Assembly: GCA_015501055.1 (NCBI GenBank)
Contig: JADNYV010000048.1
Span: forward strand, 62,001 to 126,000
DNA length: 64,000 bases
DNA from: Mucidula mucida
Lineage: Eukaryota > Basidiomycota > Agaricomycetes > Agaricales > Physalacriaceae
Direction of reading: 5' to 3'
In this document: in pieces, positions 24,201-35,633 of the stretch
How positions within the stretch are numbered: the first letter of the stretch is position 1
How the letters are laid out: each line of letters starts with the position of its first letter
Notes under the pieces: generated by a model
The model's input: the letters and a program-made list of their open reading frames with translations, nothing else
Database searches by the model: none
What the model was told of the DNA's origin: nothing
Position numbers and translations under genes: made by a program

Positions 24201-24579
24201 TAGTAAGTCTATGTTTGGGACTCCTTGTTCATACATGTTTCTGCTAGGGATGCTCCACGCCCTTGACCCAGTGTTGTATGCTACTAGTCCATGAAACCAT
24301 TAAATACAAGTGGTAACTGCATGTAAGTAATAATACTGAAACAACCATGTGTGCTACGAGTGTCGGTGGTGTGTATACAATAGGAAGTCCATGAGGTATC
24401 AGCATGTATGATGTCATCCATGTGTTGGACGTGTGTCCGACATGAGTACGGCTTCGGTAATGAAATGGAGTATGATCGGTGACGAAACAGATGATGATAC
24501 AGTCCGTTGGTTGATAAGACAAGGCCCCCGATAAGATATGATAAGATGTGAAAATATGAAAATATGGCAATTCATAATA
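21290..24579 (-). mobile_element. Truncated Ty3 chromovirus copy with one LTR (element 2)
   Basis: Reads leftward: LTR (24579-24060), a fused end of protease (GGAIKGFVEVQMKIG near 24020), reverse transcriptase, RNase H and integrase, ending near 21370 where similarity to element 3 stops. The gag and most of the protease are missing, so the LTR joins protease sequence directly. From 24023 down to about 22783 the copy aligns without gaps to 26517-27757 of element 3 (coordinates sum to 50540) and shares its defects: a TGA after LTFD, a stop after PVQDY and the altered reverse-transcriptase site YLNN in place of YxDD. The integrase frame (21283-22566) is open for 427 codons, more intact than in element 3. 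Confidence 0.9.
24060..24579 (-). repeat. LTR of element 2 (about 520 bp, minus orientation)
   Basis: The inverted complement of this stretch matches 29891-31379 once the 955-bp insertion there is removed. Ends read TATTATGAAT (TGTTATGAAT in the other copy) and GCTAACA, a TG...CA pair. It contains a TATA-like ACTAGTATATAAGCAG promoter region. Confidence 0.85.
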
Positions 24580-25066
24580 TGGTGTACCATCAACTGCTGC
24601 AACACATGCGAAAGAGTTACTTCAAGAACTCCACAACCCCGTAGGTCATGCCTTTGCAATTTCTGTTCAGTTGTTCATCATCCGCTCTCACAAGAACAAA
24701 CTTTTGGCAGTTGCACTTTAGTGGGCGCTGTTTACGGGTCAACCCCCGTTCCCAGGAAAACTTTGGCTTACCTCACACCAGAGGGACGTCGGCTGGGCAA
24801 TTGCAAACTTGTGACAAGCTCTTGGGCTCCATAGATACATAGTCAGTAGTTGATAAAATAGCGTAGACAGTTACGATATCTACCTACTTTACTTACCTTA
24901 CAATACACATCATCATTCCCCATCCTATCAAACCCTGGATTCTTCTGCAGATCTAGGCAATTCCTCCTTATTCATTCAACCCTCTATCCCCTCACTCAAT
25001 TCATCTAAATTCGCATCACCCATATCCCCATTCACACCCTTTCACAACCCACCACCCCGATTCACC

Positions 25067-25870
25067 ATGTCCAGCGAAGCACCTGAGTCCGGTCATCACA
25101 CCGATGCCAAACCCAAAGGGCAATCCCTTGTCAATAAGACTTACAACTATGGCGGGGACAAGACCAAGTACAAGAGCTGGTGGCGATTGATGTTCACATA
25201 CATCCGTGATAAGAAGAACAATATTCACATCTGACTCCGACAGGATTGATGTTGTTCTCTCCTATATTCGAGGAGATCATGTTGATACATGGGTCCAGAA
25301 CTACACGGACCAGAACTTCAGTGAATCAAGAGAGGAATGGAGAGTCTCCTGGACACAGTTCAAGGAGCATTTAAAGGAGCAATTTGTGGATTCCAACCTC
25401 GCGCGAGATGCGCAAAACCAGATCAAGTAGTTGTGCCAGGGGCAAGACACTGCTCAAGACTTTTTCCAGAAGTTTGAGATCCTGCTCACTCAGGCAGGAT
25501 ACTCGAAGGATGACACATATGTCGTGCATCTTCTTGAAACCAACGTCAACAAGAAGATTATCAACCAGATCTATGGTAGTCGAGACAGTTGCCAGAAGAA
25601 TACAAAGACTGGAAGAAACAGATTATTCAGATTGATCAGCTGTGAAGAAGGCGGATGGCAAGCAAGAGGCCCAGAATGCAATCCCGGCCCCAGGCTCCAC
25701 AGATGACTCCATTGATAGTCAACCCAACAAACCCACCCCTACCTCCAATCATGCGACGAGATGCCACCAGCGTTACCTATGGAGGAGCCGGCAGGCCAAT
25801 GGACATCGACAATGCACATTGAATGGGACTTTGCTTTAGCTGTGGCAAACACGGCCATGTCAGCAGGTTC
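25067..25870 (+). pseudogene. gag of element 3, frameshifted, with damaged zinc knuckle
   Basis: Starts MSSEAPESGHHTDAKPKG and carries the capsid-like block WVQNYTDQNFSESREEW and FKEHLKEQFVD, but it needs at least two frame changes and one stop read-through (near 25430). The nucleocapsid zinc knuckle near 25830-25870 reads CFSCGKHGHVSRFY: the expected CCHC has its last cysteine replaced by tyrosine, a change possible by one G-to-A transition. Non-functional. Confidence 0.75.
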
Positions 25871-28800
25871 TATCCCAAGAAAGGTTGATCCCAGCAGATT
25901 TGGGGTCTATGGACCAAAATGAATTATGAGGAGAAGAAGAAGTTGGCCGAAGAGTTGGGTTTGCAAAGCTCCCGCAGTAGACGCAGTCCTGCCAGAGCAG
26001 TTACCAAGGGAAGAGTCGTCAGATGCAGAATCTATTTATAGTACTGGTACTGACACACCTAAAATATCATCGATGACTTCACCAGCAAAACCTGCGAAAG
26101 AAAGATTTGAGCCAAATACGGCCAAGTGGATTGCACAACGGCTAAGAGAGGACAAAGTGTCGAGAGCAGTGGGAATTTTGAGAGCATGGATGCCGGAGCG
26201 GAGAGAGAGAGAAGCGACGGAAGAGAAGGTGATGGCGATCAGAGCGTTGACAAAGGAAGCTGTGGTGGAAGTTGTGACGGAGTTGAAAAAGTTGAGGAAG
26301 TACATCTGGGGAACAAAGGGGCAGGACATGAAACTCCGAGTAACCATAGAGAGCGTACACACAGGCTCTGAATGGGAAACAAGTGCCCTTCTTGACAGTG
26401 GAGCAACGGGTTCTTGCGTCAATAAAGAATTCGTCGAGAAGAACGGACTCCCAATCAAGGAGTTACCGGTCAAGCTTTCTGTCTACAATGCGGATGGAAC
26501 CCTAAACAAGGGAGGGGCAATCGAAGGTTTTGTGGAGGTCCAGATGAAGATCGGTGATCATGCAGAAAAGATCGAGTTGGCAGTCATCAATCTTGGCAAA
26601 ACAAGTATCTTTTTGGGGCTAGATTGGCTACGATATCACAATCCCACGATCAACTGGACGGAATCCACATTGACTTTTGATTGATGCCCAGACTGCTGCG
26701 GCTATCTACCCGAGTATGACTCGCCAGAAGATGAAGGAGAAGATGTAGAAGAGAAGCTGGAGGAGGGAGAGCAGTTGTTTTGGATGGACTGGGATAACTA
26801 TCGCAAAAGCGGTGAAAAGCTGAGATCACAACAGCCTTCATCCGCTGCTGCACCTTACATTGAGGAATTTTCCGATGTATTTAGCAAGGCGGACTTTGAT
26901 AAGCTACCGGAGCAAAGACCCTGGGATCACACGATAGAACTCATGCCTGGTTCTAAACCGGTTGACTGCAAGGTTTATCCCCTTAGCCCATCCAAGCAGA
27001 AGGCCTTAGACAAGTTCTTGGAGGAAAACATTTGCACGGGACACATACGGCCATCAATCTTACCCATGGCGTCACCATTCTTCTTTGTCAAGAAGAAGGA
27101 CGGAAGCCTTTGGCCTGTACAGGATTATTGAAAGCTGAACGACATGACAATCAAGAACCGATATCCCTTGCCGTTGATTCAGGAGCTTATCAACAAGCTG
27201 AAGGGAGCAATGTGGTTCACAAAGATGGACGTTTGATGGGGTTACAACAACATCCAAATCAAAGAAGGTGACGAATGGAAGGCAGCATTTCAAATAAACC
27301 GAGGCCTGTTCAAGCCCTCAGTCATGTTCTTTGGACTTACAAACTCGCCGGCCACCTTCCAATCGTTCATGAATCACATTATGAAGGAGTTGATTGATGA
27401 AGAACATGTTATAGTTTACCTAAACAATATACTTATATTTACAAACACTTTGGAAGAACATAGGCACATCGTACAACGAGTACGAGTAAATAGATTGTAT
27501 TTAAAGCCCAAGAAATGTAGTTTCAAAGCACACAAAGTAGACTACTTGGGAGTGATTGTTGGCAAAGGAGAAGTGAAGATGGATCCGGCAAAAGTGGCTG
27601 TTGTGAAGGAATGGAGGGAGCCAACAAAGAAAAAGGAAGTACAGTCGTTCCTGGGCTTCTGCAACTTCTACCGACGTTTCATTTGGGGATTTGCGGGAGT
27701 AGCAAAGCCATTAACATTGCTAACCGGGAAGGGCGAGTGGGTTTGGGGCATGGAGCAGCACGAGGCGTTTGAGAAGTTAAAACGGAGGATGACGGAAGAA
27801 CCCGTTCTAATTGTACCACACGACAATGGCAAGTTTTGAGTTGAGGCGGACTCCTCGAACTATGTGAACGGGGCGGTTCTTTCCCAGTTTGTTGACGGAA
27901 AATGGAGACCAGTAGCCTTTCGGTCTCGCGCGCTGAACGAAGTGGAGCTGAGATCTACGACAAAGAGATGATGGCTATCATGGACTCGATCAACAACTGG
28001 CGGCAATACCTCCGAGGCGCTAAGGAGACCGTGGAGGTTTTCACCGATCATCAAAACCTTCAGTACTTCAGGAAGCCACAGAAGTTGAATCGGAGGCAGG
28101 CACGATGGGTTACGGAGTTGGCAGAATATGACATACAGATGATTCATAAGCCAGGCAGGATGATGAGGAAAGCTGATGCCTTGTCAAGGATGACAGGCCT
28201 TGAGAAGGGGGAAAAAGATAACGAAAACATTGTTTTGCTCAAACTAGAGTTTTTTATTTCACAAATTCAATTCTCTTTACATACAGTAGCTACACCGGAG
28301 GACAAATTACTTAACAAAATCAAACAAAGAAAAGGAAACAAGGACAGATACATACAAAAAGCATTAAAAAACAAAGAAAAAGGATGGGAAGAGAAGGAAA
28401 ATGGACTTATTATATGGAAAGATTGTATTTACATACCAAAGGACAAGGAATTGCGGGGAAAAGTTATTGGAATGCATCATGATGCACAGCTTGCAGGGCA
28501 TCCGGGACGGTACAAGAATCACATGCACCTATTGGTGGCCAGGAATAAGCCGAGACGTTCGCGAATACGTGGAAGGGTGTCAAAAATGCCAGGTTACAAA
28601 GTCACATCACACGAAGCCGGCTGCACTTCTTCACCCTATTAATATGCTAAGCAAGCCATGGGAGGTAGTAGGGACGGACATGATCGGAGAACTGCCGGAA
28701 TCAGGAGGATACAACACGATCAGCACGTTTGTGGACCACTTTACAAAGCGATTACGCATTATACCGACACATACCCCTCTGACGTCGGAAGGCATGGCCC

Positions 28801-29890
28801 GCATTTACTGTGATTGCATTTTCCCCATACATGGGATGCCACAACAGATGATACATGATTGCGGTCCACAATACCACTCACATTTTATGAAGGAGTTGTA
28901 CCGGTTGTTGGGCATACAAGGAAACTTTACAACGGCGTATCATCCACAGGCAAATGGGCAGACGGAACGGCTGAATCAAGAGATAGAACATTTCTTACGG
29001 TTATTTGTTAACTACCATCAGAACAACTGGCACGAATGGCTACCCTCTGCTGAATTCATTTACAACGATCGAGTTCACTCAGTAACCAAAGTCACTCCGT
29101 TCTTTGCAGACATGGGCAGACACCCCTACAAAGGCACCGCTCCAAAAATGGCATTGAGAAATGAGACTGCGCAGGAGTCTGCTGACGGCATGAGGAAGAC
29201 ATGGGACGAAGTGGGGTCAGCATTGAAGATGGCAAAAGAGGATATGAAACGGTTTTATGACAGGAAGCGGACAGACGCAGTAGAATACAAGGCGGGCGAC
29301 AAAGTATGGCTAGAAGGGACGAATCTCAGCACGGACCGACCAATGAAGAAGCTCGATGACAAACGCTTTGGGCCGTTCAAAGTGATCAAGAAAGTCGGGA
29401 CGAGCTCTTACAAGCTCCAGATTCCTCACACGTGGAAAAGCATCCATCCCGTGTTCAATGAGGCCCTGCTAACGCCTTACCACGAGCCGCAATTTCCGAC
29501 ACAACCCTGAGACACGCGTCCACCACCTGTGCTGGAAGGAGCCGAACCGGAATGGGAGGTTGAGAAAGTGGTGAATTCCCGGAAGTACCGCGGGGGTTTT
29601 CAATACAAGGTTTACTGGAAGGGTTATGGCACACACAAGCAGACATGGGAACCGGCATGCAATCTCAAAAATGCCAACGAAGCTATCAGCGATTTTCACC
29701 AACAATATCCGAACAAGCCAAAGCCACCCGCGCTTGCTCGTATTGAAGTTCCCATGTCGCAGTTTCCATCACATCTATTCTGACCCATGCCACCACCCGA
29801 TACCAAACCCCTTGACGTCATGCTACCCTCTGAAGCCCTCATGGAGCGACTCTGGCGCAGAATGGAACTTGCGCCTTAAGGAGGGGGTGA

Positions 29891-31379
29891 TGTTATGAAT
29901 CGCCATATTTTTACATTTTCACATCTTATCATATCTTATCGGGGGCCTTGTCTTATCAACCAACGGACTGTTTCATCATCTGTTTCGTTACCAATCATAC
30001 TTCTTTTCATTACCGAAGCCGTACTATGCTGTCCATCGATGTTGTTTTGCCCAGGGATATTGTATCGGTCGTCAATCGCACCTTAAATGATGGAATTTTG
30101 CCTCAATTCCTCGCGGATTCTACTCCGTACTATGTCTTCTATAATGCCATGTAGAAAGTTGAACGAAAACAAATGAGAACTCGTTGAGATTCAGCCCGGA
30201 GGGGGTGTAAGTGAGTTCCCTTGAGGCAAACACCTACCTAGTGAAAGTTTACACTACCGGGGGACATTCGGCTTGGCTGTAGAGCAAGAGTAGATGTATA
30301 TACTGCTACTTGTACCTTTTCCGGGATCAAAATCGAAGGGAAACATCGTAGGCGGTATGAATCTGTGCGGATTCGCTGCTTGGTCACAATCTGTCACATC
30401 AAGCATACAAAGTCCGCAAGCCATGTTTCGGCACAGACACGCACTTTACTTCCATCCTTAATTGTCGTGGCCAATCGATATTGTTGGACCCCATCAAAAT
30501 GCCCGCCAATGATTCGAATTGAAGGAAACAAGGGTCCTGTTTTGTCTACAGACGCGAAACGCGCTTGATCACGACTTAGCATGCCATTCTCGGCAGGACG
30601 GCGGACTTTGAAATCCTTATCGCATGTCACGCCTGAGCATTGCAGCAACTTTTTACGATGTTTCCCTTCGATTTTGATCCCGGAAAAGGTACAAGTAGCA
30701 GTATATACATCTACTCTTGCTCTACAGCCAAGCCGAATGTCCCCCGGTAGTGTAAACTTTCACTAGGTAGGTGTTTGCCTCAAGGGAACTCACTTACATC
30801 CCCTCCGGGCTGAATCTCAATGAGTTCTCATTTGTTTTTGTTCAACTTTCTACATGGCATTATAGAAGACATAGTACGGAGTAGAATCCGCGAGGAATTG
30901 AGGCGAAATTCTATCGTTTAAGGCGCGATCGACGATCAATACAATATCCCTGGGCGAAACAACACCGATGGACAGCATAGTACTCATGTCGGACACACGC
31001 CCAACACATGGATGACATCATACATGCCGATACCTCATGGACTTCCTATTGTATACACACCACCGACACTCGTAGCACACATGGTTGTTTCAGTATTATT
31101 ACTTACATGCAGTTACCACTTGTATTTAATGGTTTCATGGACTAGTAGCATACAACACTGGGTCAAGGGTGTGGAGCATCCCTAGCGGAAACACGTATGG
31201 ACAAGGAGTCCCAAACACAGACTTACTAGTATATAAGCAGTAGTGTAGTATCATTGTACCTTAGTTCCGATTTTGTTTATACACCTGGCCTAGCCTAGTC
31301 TTACGAACACGAACACTTTCTCTTTCAGTTCTTGCTGTGGTACCTGGTTTAGTCACGTGGCTATAGTCAGTCGCTAACA
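29891..31379 (+). repeat. 3' LTR of element 3, split by a foldback insertion
   Basis: Begins TGTTATGAAT just after the polypurine tract and ends GCTAACA. Without the 955-bp insertion and its 4-bp duplication it is about 530 bp, the size of the inverted LTR at 24060-24579. Similarity to the other LTR junction continues about 25 bp past the end, up to GACACTAAGG. Confidence 0.85.
30025..30979. mobile_element. Foldback/long-TIR element inserted in the LTR, 955 bp
   Basis: The two arms, 30025-30350 and 30655-30979, are near-perfect inverted copies of about 325 bp separated by a unique 304-bp spacer. The ends read TATGCTGTCC and GGACAGCATA. The empty site in the sister LTR (24060-24579) has a single GTAC; here GTAC stands on both sides (30021-30024 and 30980-30983). 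Because GTAC is a palindrome, a TA target duplication with ends one base longer is equally possible. There is no coding capacity in the spacer. Confidence 0.92.
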
Positions 31380-31656
31380 CACCATTTAGTGGGGACACTA
31401 AGGTGTCCACGTTTGCGCGCGACTCCTCAAATCAGGAATCTAGAGGCCTACCCTTCCCTAAAATATGTAATGCGTGCTGCGAGCAGGTCAGCAACAAGAC
31501 TTGACAAGTTCAAACGTTCAGGATCGAGTAACTGGAAAGTGACGTGACGAACGCTCCTTCTTTCTTACCACCATCATTTCTTAGCTCGTTTTGATCAATG
31601 TCAAGCACGCGTTTCTAGTCTCCGTTGTCCTTCTTCTTTGAACATATATCTACGCG
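31380..31656. other. Junction of retroelement block and gene-rich part
   Basis: Sequence after the 3' LTR. The first 25 bp match the LTR-internal junction in element 2, and the rest serves as the upstream region of the MUS81-like gene. Confidence 0.5.
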
Positions 31657-32579
31657 ATGCGGACGTTTGGCTCGATTTCCAATGCCTACGTCGACGAGTC
31701 GGACGACCTTGACTCTGACTACGACGAGGAAGAACAGGATCAAAGTGAGTCTACTCTTTTCCTCCATTACAACCTAAACCACGGTGCCTAGACGTACGGA
31801 ACGCCTTGTTTCTCAGATGGCTCAAAGGTGCGCGAAGGCCGCCCAAAAACCCCCTCCCATCAACGCATATATTCGCATAGAATCTCACGACGAGAAGGAC
31901 TGGCGCAAACTCCGTGGACCTCCTCGCCCTACAGGATACGAAAACGCCGTCATCGCCGTCCGCATGTGCAAGGTCAAGTACGAACACCCAGCCGACCTGT
32001 ACGTCCTCAAGGGCGTTGGGCCGACCTGTGTGGAGCGGTTGGTGTATTATCGGCTATGCGCTTGGATTGTATTGACGCATATAGCCTGACGGAGAAGCTG
32101 GAAGAGCACTGCAAAATGAACGGAATCAAGATGCCTCTACATCCCTCCCAGCGTCAAAGTGAATTTGAGTCTTGGCTAGGCGCTAAGGCTGACTTTGGCT
32201 CGTAGCGAGCGCAAACCCTTCAAAACGCGTCAAAGCTGCTAGGAAGGAGGCTGCCAGCACCAAATCTCAAAGTCGTGTTCGCAAGTCGTCAGTCCAACTT
32301 CAAGACCAGGACTCGAATAAAAGCAAACATGATTCAGATGGTGACAACGACGGTGAGTAGCTCGCTCTCAAGTCCTCTTATTTAGCTGACGCGAAGGACA
32401 CCTTCAGGATCAAGACATCTCCGCAGGCGCCTCTCTGACCTCGAGCCCAAGGACTCGAAATCGAAATCTGAAGGTAGGTTGTTTTTGACAGTCTCCCAGA
32501 TAAAACCTAAGCTGATCATCAACTTACAGCCTTAGCTGAACTACGCGCCTCTCGTGCCGCACGCAAGAACCGATCATGA
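31657..32579 (+). CDS. Orphan MUS81 N-terminal (helix-hairpin-helix) domain protein
   Basis: Seven exons: 31657-31744, 31792-31827, 31881-32037, 32085-32158, 32206-32352, 32408-32473, 32530-32579; all phases agree (618 nt, 205 aa). After an acidic start (DESDDLDSDYDEEEQDQ) comes NALFLRWLK, then GYENAVIAVRMCKVKYEHP, LYVLKGVGPTCVERL and EKLEEHCKMNG, which together form the N-terminal helical domain of the structure-specific endonuclease MUS81. In MUS81 this domain binds DNA and the SLX4 scaffold. The ERCC4 nuclease domain (GDxxxERKxxxD) is absent; instead the protein ends in a basic tail with nuclear-localisation-like clusters (KRVKAARKEAA, HLRRRLSD). It cannot cut DNA by itself, so it may compete with or modulate MUS81, or be a domesticated duplicate. 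A second copy lies at 40774. Confidence 0.8.
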
Positions 32580-33017
32580 AATCTGAATCTGCTGACTTCT
32601 GACGTTTCCTGTTCTGGTGTTCGCTCTGAATGACTTCTTGCTGCTGCTTTTACTTGACCTTATGCTTTTGATGTTACGCACCCATGGCTCTCTCTATCCT
32701 CCTCATCTGCTGTTTCTAGAGTCTGTATTGTCGGGAAATTTGAATTTTTCTTATGTCCATTTTTCAACGGCACTAAGGCCCTAGTGGTAGATGGCATTGT
32801 TCTAGAAACGACCAAAAAAGACTAGGTCCCCTCGACGTCGAATTCTACACTATTGAAGACACAGCTCGGTCTTTTCCACCTGAGTACCACTCATGCATAG
32901 CGATTCTCTATCAAAATCGAATGTATCAAATTACGAAAGGGTCCAAAGAGTATAAAGCCCAGATGAAAATAAGTAAAAATCGCCAGAATATCGCCTTCGA
33001 TAAGATAAATGCAAAGT
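32580..33017. other. Convergent 3' intergenic region
   Basis: Lies between the ends of the MUS81-like gene (+) and the amylase gene (-). No gene seen. Confidence 0.6.
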
Positions 33018-35021
33018 CTATAGGCACCCAGCTAGCATGGAAGCAATAAACGCCACCGCAACAGTCTTCATCGACCACTTCACTTCACTCCTCGCAGCAC
33101 CGTTCACTTGGCTGACCGATGGCGTTTGCGAACACAACCCCGCAGATTTAGGCATCAACACCCTCGGCATGCCACCGTCACTCGCCACCACCAAACTTCC
33201 ACTTCCATCCAGCTTAAGCGCCGTGCACGACAAAACATCTACGATGTCCTCGTTCGCACCAAATGTTCCCGAAATGCTCCACGTCGCGCTGCCGCTCGCA
33301 CCTGTATTGGTGAGCAGAGTAAGCATAGGCGCTTTCCATATGGCTATAGTCGATGCGTCGGCTTGGGGAATAAATGTCATCTACGCAAACTTAGATCTAC
33401 TCAACAGCCAGCAGATTAGCATTACGCACTGGTGTAGTGAGAAAGTTGTCATTCTTCGAAATCGCTACTTTTCGGGCTTTGTTCAGATCCTGTACGTGGG
33501 CGACGAGTGGCTTGTCCGCGGTCTGATAGCCAGATAACCATAGACTTGACAGGGAAATTGAGCTTGACCGGCACAATGACGAGCTTTACTCACGCTTCGC
33601 GATTAGAAGGATCATTTCCGCCGTTGAATTCCTGTTCTTGACCTAAACGTTCTCGTCAATTCACGTCTCTATCAGTAATATGCCGACGATCACCGTAATA
33701 CAGGATTGGGATTCCGTCACTCACGAACGAGTAAGCCATCGCGTTTCTGACCAACTGCACGGACCAAGTCAGCGTCTTATCAAGATCAAACCAAATCCAA
33801 CAAACGTACAGCCTCATCGCTGGTCATATTTTGAAATCTCGGGTTGTCCTGGTTCTCCAAGAACGATCCCGTCATAAACGCGCCTTGCCTGTACGTCTTC
33901 TGTGATTGTGTGGCAATGTCAACCAGGCCGGTCAAATTTCCGCCCACAGAGGAAAAGGCGGCCACCAACGCAAAGTAGCCAGGGTAGTCGAGCACGCTGT
34001 CCATTACTTGCGTGTACCTGTCCACATAATTAACGTCTCCAAGGAAGACCTGTAAATCTTCAGCGAAGAATTCCCGAGGGAATCGAATAGAGGTGATTTA
34101 CCTCTCCCATGGAGAAGACACCAGCAGCGTCGACAAATCCTGGCCAAAAGTCGGCCCGGACATGCTTGACCGTGTCTATGCGAATGCCATCTATACCGTA
34201 TTCCTGGACCAGGCTTTTGATCCAGTCATTCATCTGGGCAACGATATTCGGATCCTCGGTATTCACATCGACAAGTGCAACATTCGAGTCTCCAAGCCAG
34301 CATTGTTCGACTTCCGTCTGATTTGTGTAGTCTTTGACCCAGCAGAAGGGATGGTAGTCTGAAGACTGCGGGAAGGTAAGCGAAGTGTAATTGAAGTCGT
34401 CATTAGATTGAAGGTCGGCGCCGGGCTGGTTGGGAACGAGAGCCATGCTAGAAAGGTTGATTTAAACAAAAAGGCGGGAGTAGGGCGGCTCGCCCTTACT
34501 GATTAACTACAACGTCGACCATAAGGTACATTCCGCGGCTGTGGAGCGTCGATGATAGCTTTTTGAGATCGTCTTGACTGCCAAAGTGTAAATTTAGAGA
34601 ATGGATGTCTCGAGTCCAGTATCTGTGAAGACGCCTTAGTGAATTGCGGGGAAGAAGAGCAAGATCTTACCCATGGTAAGCCTGTCCATATTTTGTGACG
34701 CCTTCGAGGTTCGCGACGATAGGCGATATCCAAACAGCGTCGAAACCGAGCTGCTGAATGTAGTCGACATGGTTGATGATGCCCTGCCACGAACCTCCAC
34801 AACGCATGCCTTTAGCAGTGTCGCAAATCGCGCCAGCATCACCAACGACGGCGAATCGGTCAGTTAAGAGCTGACAGACGCCGTCAATCACGACGTCGAC
34901 GTACACCTCGAAAGCTTGCCTGATAGATGGACCGTGACCGCCATTCGTCTGCATTGGCCGCCAGAGAGAGAGAAGCGAGGGAGAGCAGGAGAAAGACAAA
35001 GGCGTGCAGTCCGCCGTCCAT
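33018..35021 (-). CDS. GPI-anchored GH13 alpha-amylase-like enzyme (9 exons)
   Basis: Acts on alpha-1,4-glucans outside the cell. Exons (minus): 35021-34920, 34870-34671, 34622-34500, 34447-34102, 34049-33810, 33754-33694, 33642-33594, 33544-33430, 33380-33018; total 1599 nt, in frame (532 aa). Intron 1 is GC-AG. A signal peptide covers residues 1-22. GH13 region I is DVVVNHMA; the nucleophile is D233 in GIRIDTVKH; the acid/base is E257 in MGEVF; region IV reads [10 protein letters not shown] with D325. Here the normally conserved His of ENHDNPR is Gln324. After the C-terminal beta domain the protein ends in a hydrophobic stretch ([14 protein letters not shown]) typical of a GPI-attachment signal; there is no starch-binding domain. 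Fungal GPI-anchored GH13 proteins include cell-wall alpha-glucanotransferases, so transfer rather than hydrolysis is possible. Confidence 0.92.
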
Positions 35022-35633
35022 GGCTGGTGGTGGTAATGGTAAGAAATGAGTTGGGTTGGGATTTGACCGGAAGTAAAATACACGTACAAGAAGCCCCTAA
35101 AGACGCGTTCTTGCCGCGTTCGGAAGCAGTGTGGCGTACGCCACCGCTCCAACTTCAATTAAGAACGGCGGTTATGTGCCATTCGATGACTGGACCGAGT
35201 AATAGCAGGTTTCATGGCGCGCTCACGCCAAAGCACACGTCGGGAAACACGAGAGACATGAAGCATTACTTTACCGAGCTGGTTACCTATAGAACAATCG
35301 TAGGCGTTATACGTGCTGAAGACTCAGCGTAAGATAGCCAAGAGTAAAGCTGATCCAGAGCTAGTCATGGCGTTTCTCCACAGGAGCGAGCCACCAAAGC
35401 GTGATGAAGAACTCGCAGGCGTTGCTCCGCATTTCGATCCTGTACCGAGCTGTGCAGATCCCTTGACGAAGCAGGCCTGTCTGCTTGTAGCTCAGTGCTT
35501 TTGTGGATGTTGGTGATGTCACGTCACTCTCCATCACATTTGTTCGGGGTTTCTTCTTACGACCACCTGACACTCAGGTATGAGAGCCGAATTTTCCCTT
35601 CCCCTGCAATCTAACGAATGAATGCTGTATATA
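35022..35633. other. Divergent promoter region (amylase / F-box)
   Basis: No gene recognised; the open frames at 34916-35332 and 35313-35516 are chance frames. Confidence 0.5.

Larger units (their letters stand above)
25000..31379 (+). mobile_element. Ty3 chromovirus with chromodomain (element 3), inactivated
   Basis: Order: gag (from 25067), protease (DSGATGSCVNKEF near 26395), reverse transcriptase (about 26950-27840), RNase H (27840-28190), integrase (about 28500-29300), a chromodomain and a 3' LTR. The chromodomain lies at 29550-29710 (WEVEKVVNSRKYRGG, YKVYWKGYGTHKQTWEP). These chromodomains direct integration to marked chromatin. Stops interrupt the polyprotein at 26682, 27129, 27234, 27837 and 29508; gag has a frameshift near 25200; and the reverse-transcriptase catalytic motif is YLNN, with both aspartates replaced. 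The polypurine tract GGAGGGGGTGA precedes the 3' LTR at 29891. No 5' LTR in the right orientation was found: the LTR upstream is inverted (24060-24579). Confidence 0.92.

Noticed and set aside
32899..33380. Plus-strand frame 33037-33537 opposite the amylase C-terminus
   Set aside because: Shadow of the minus-strand amylase exon 9, which continues the glycosidase beta domain in frame.
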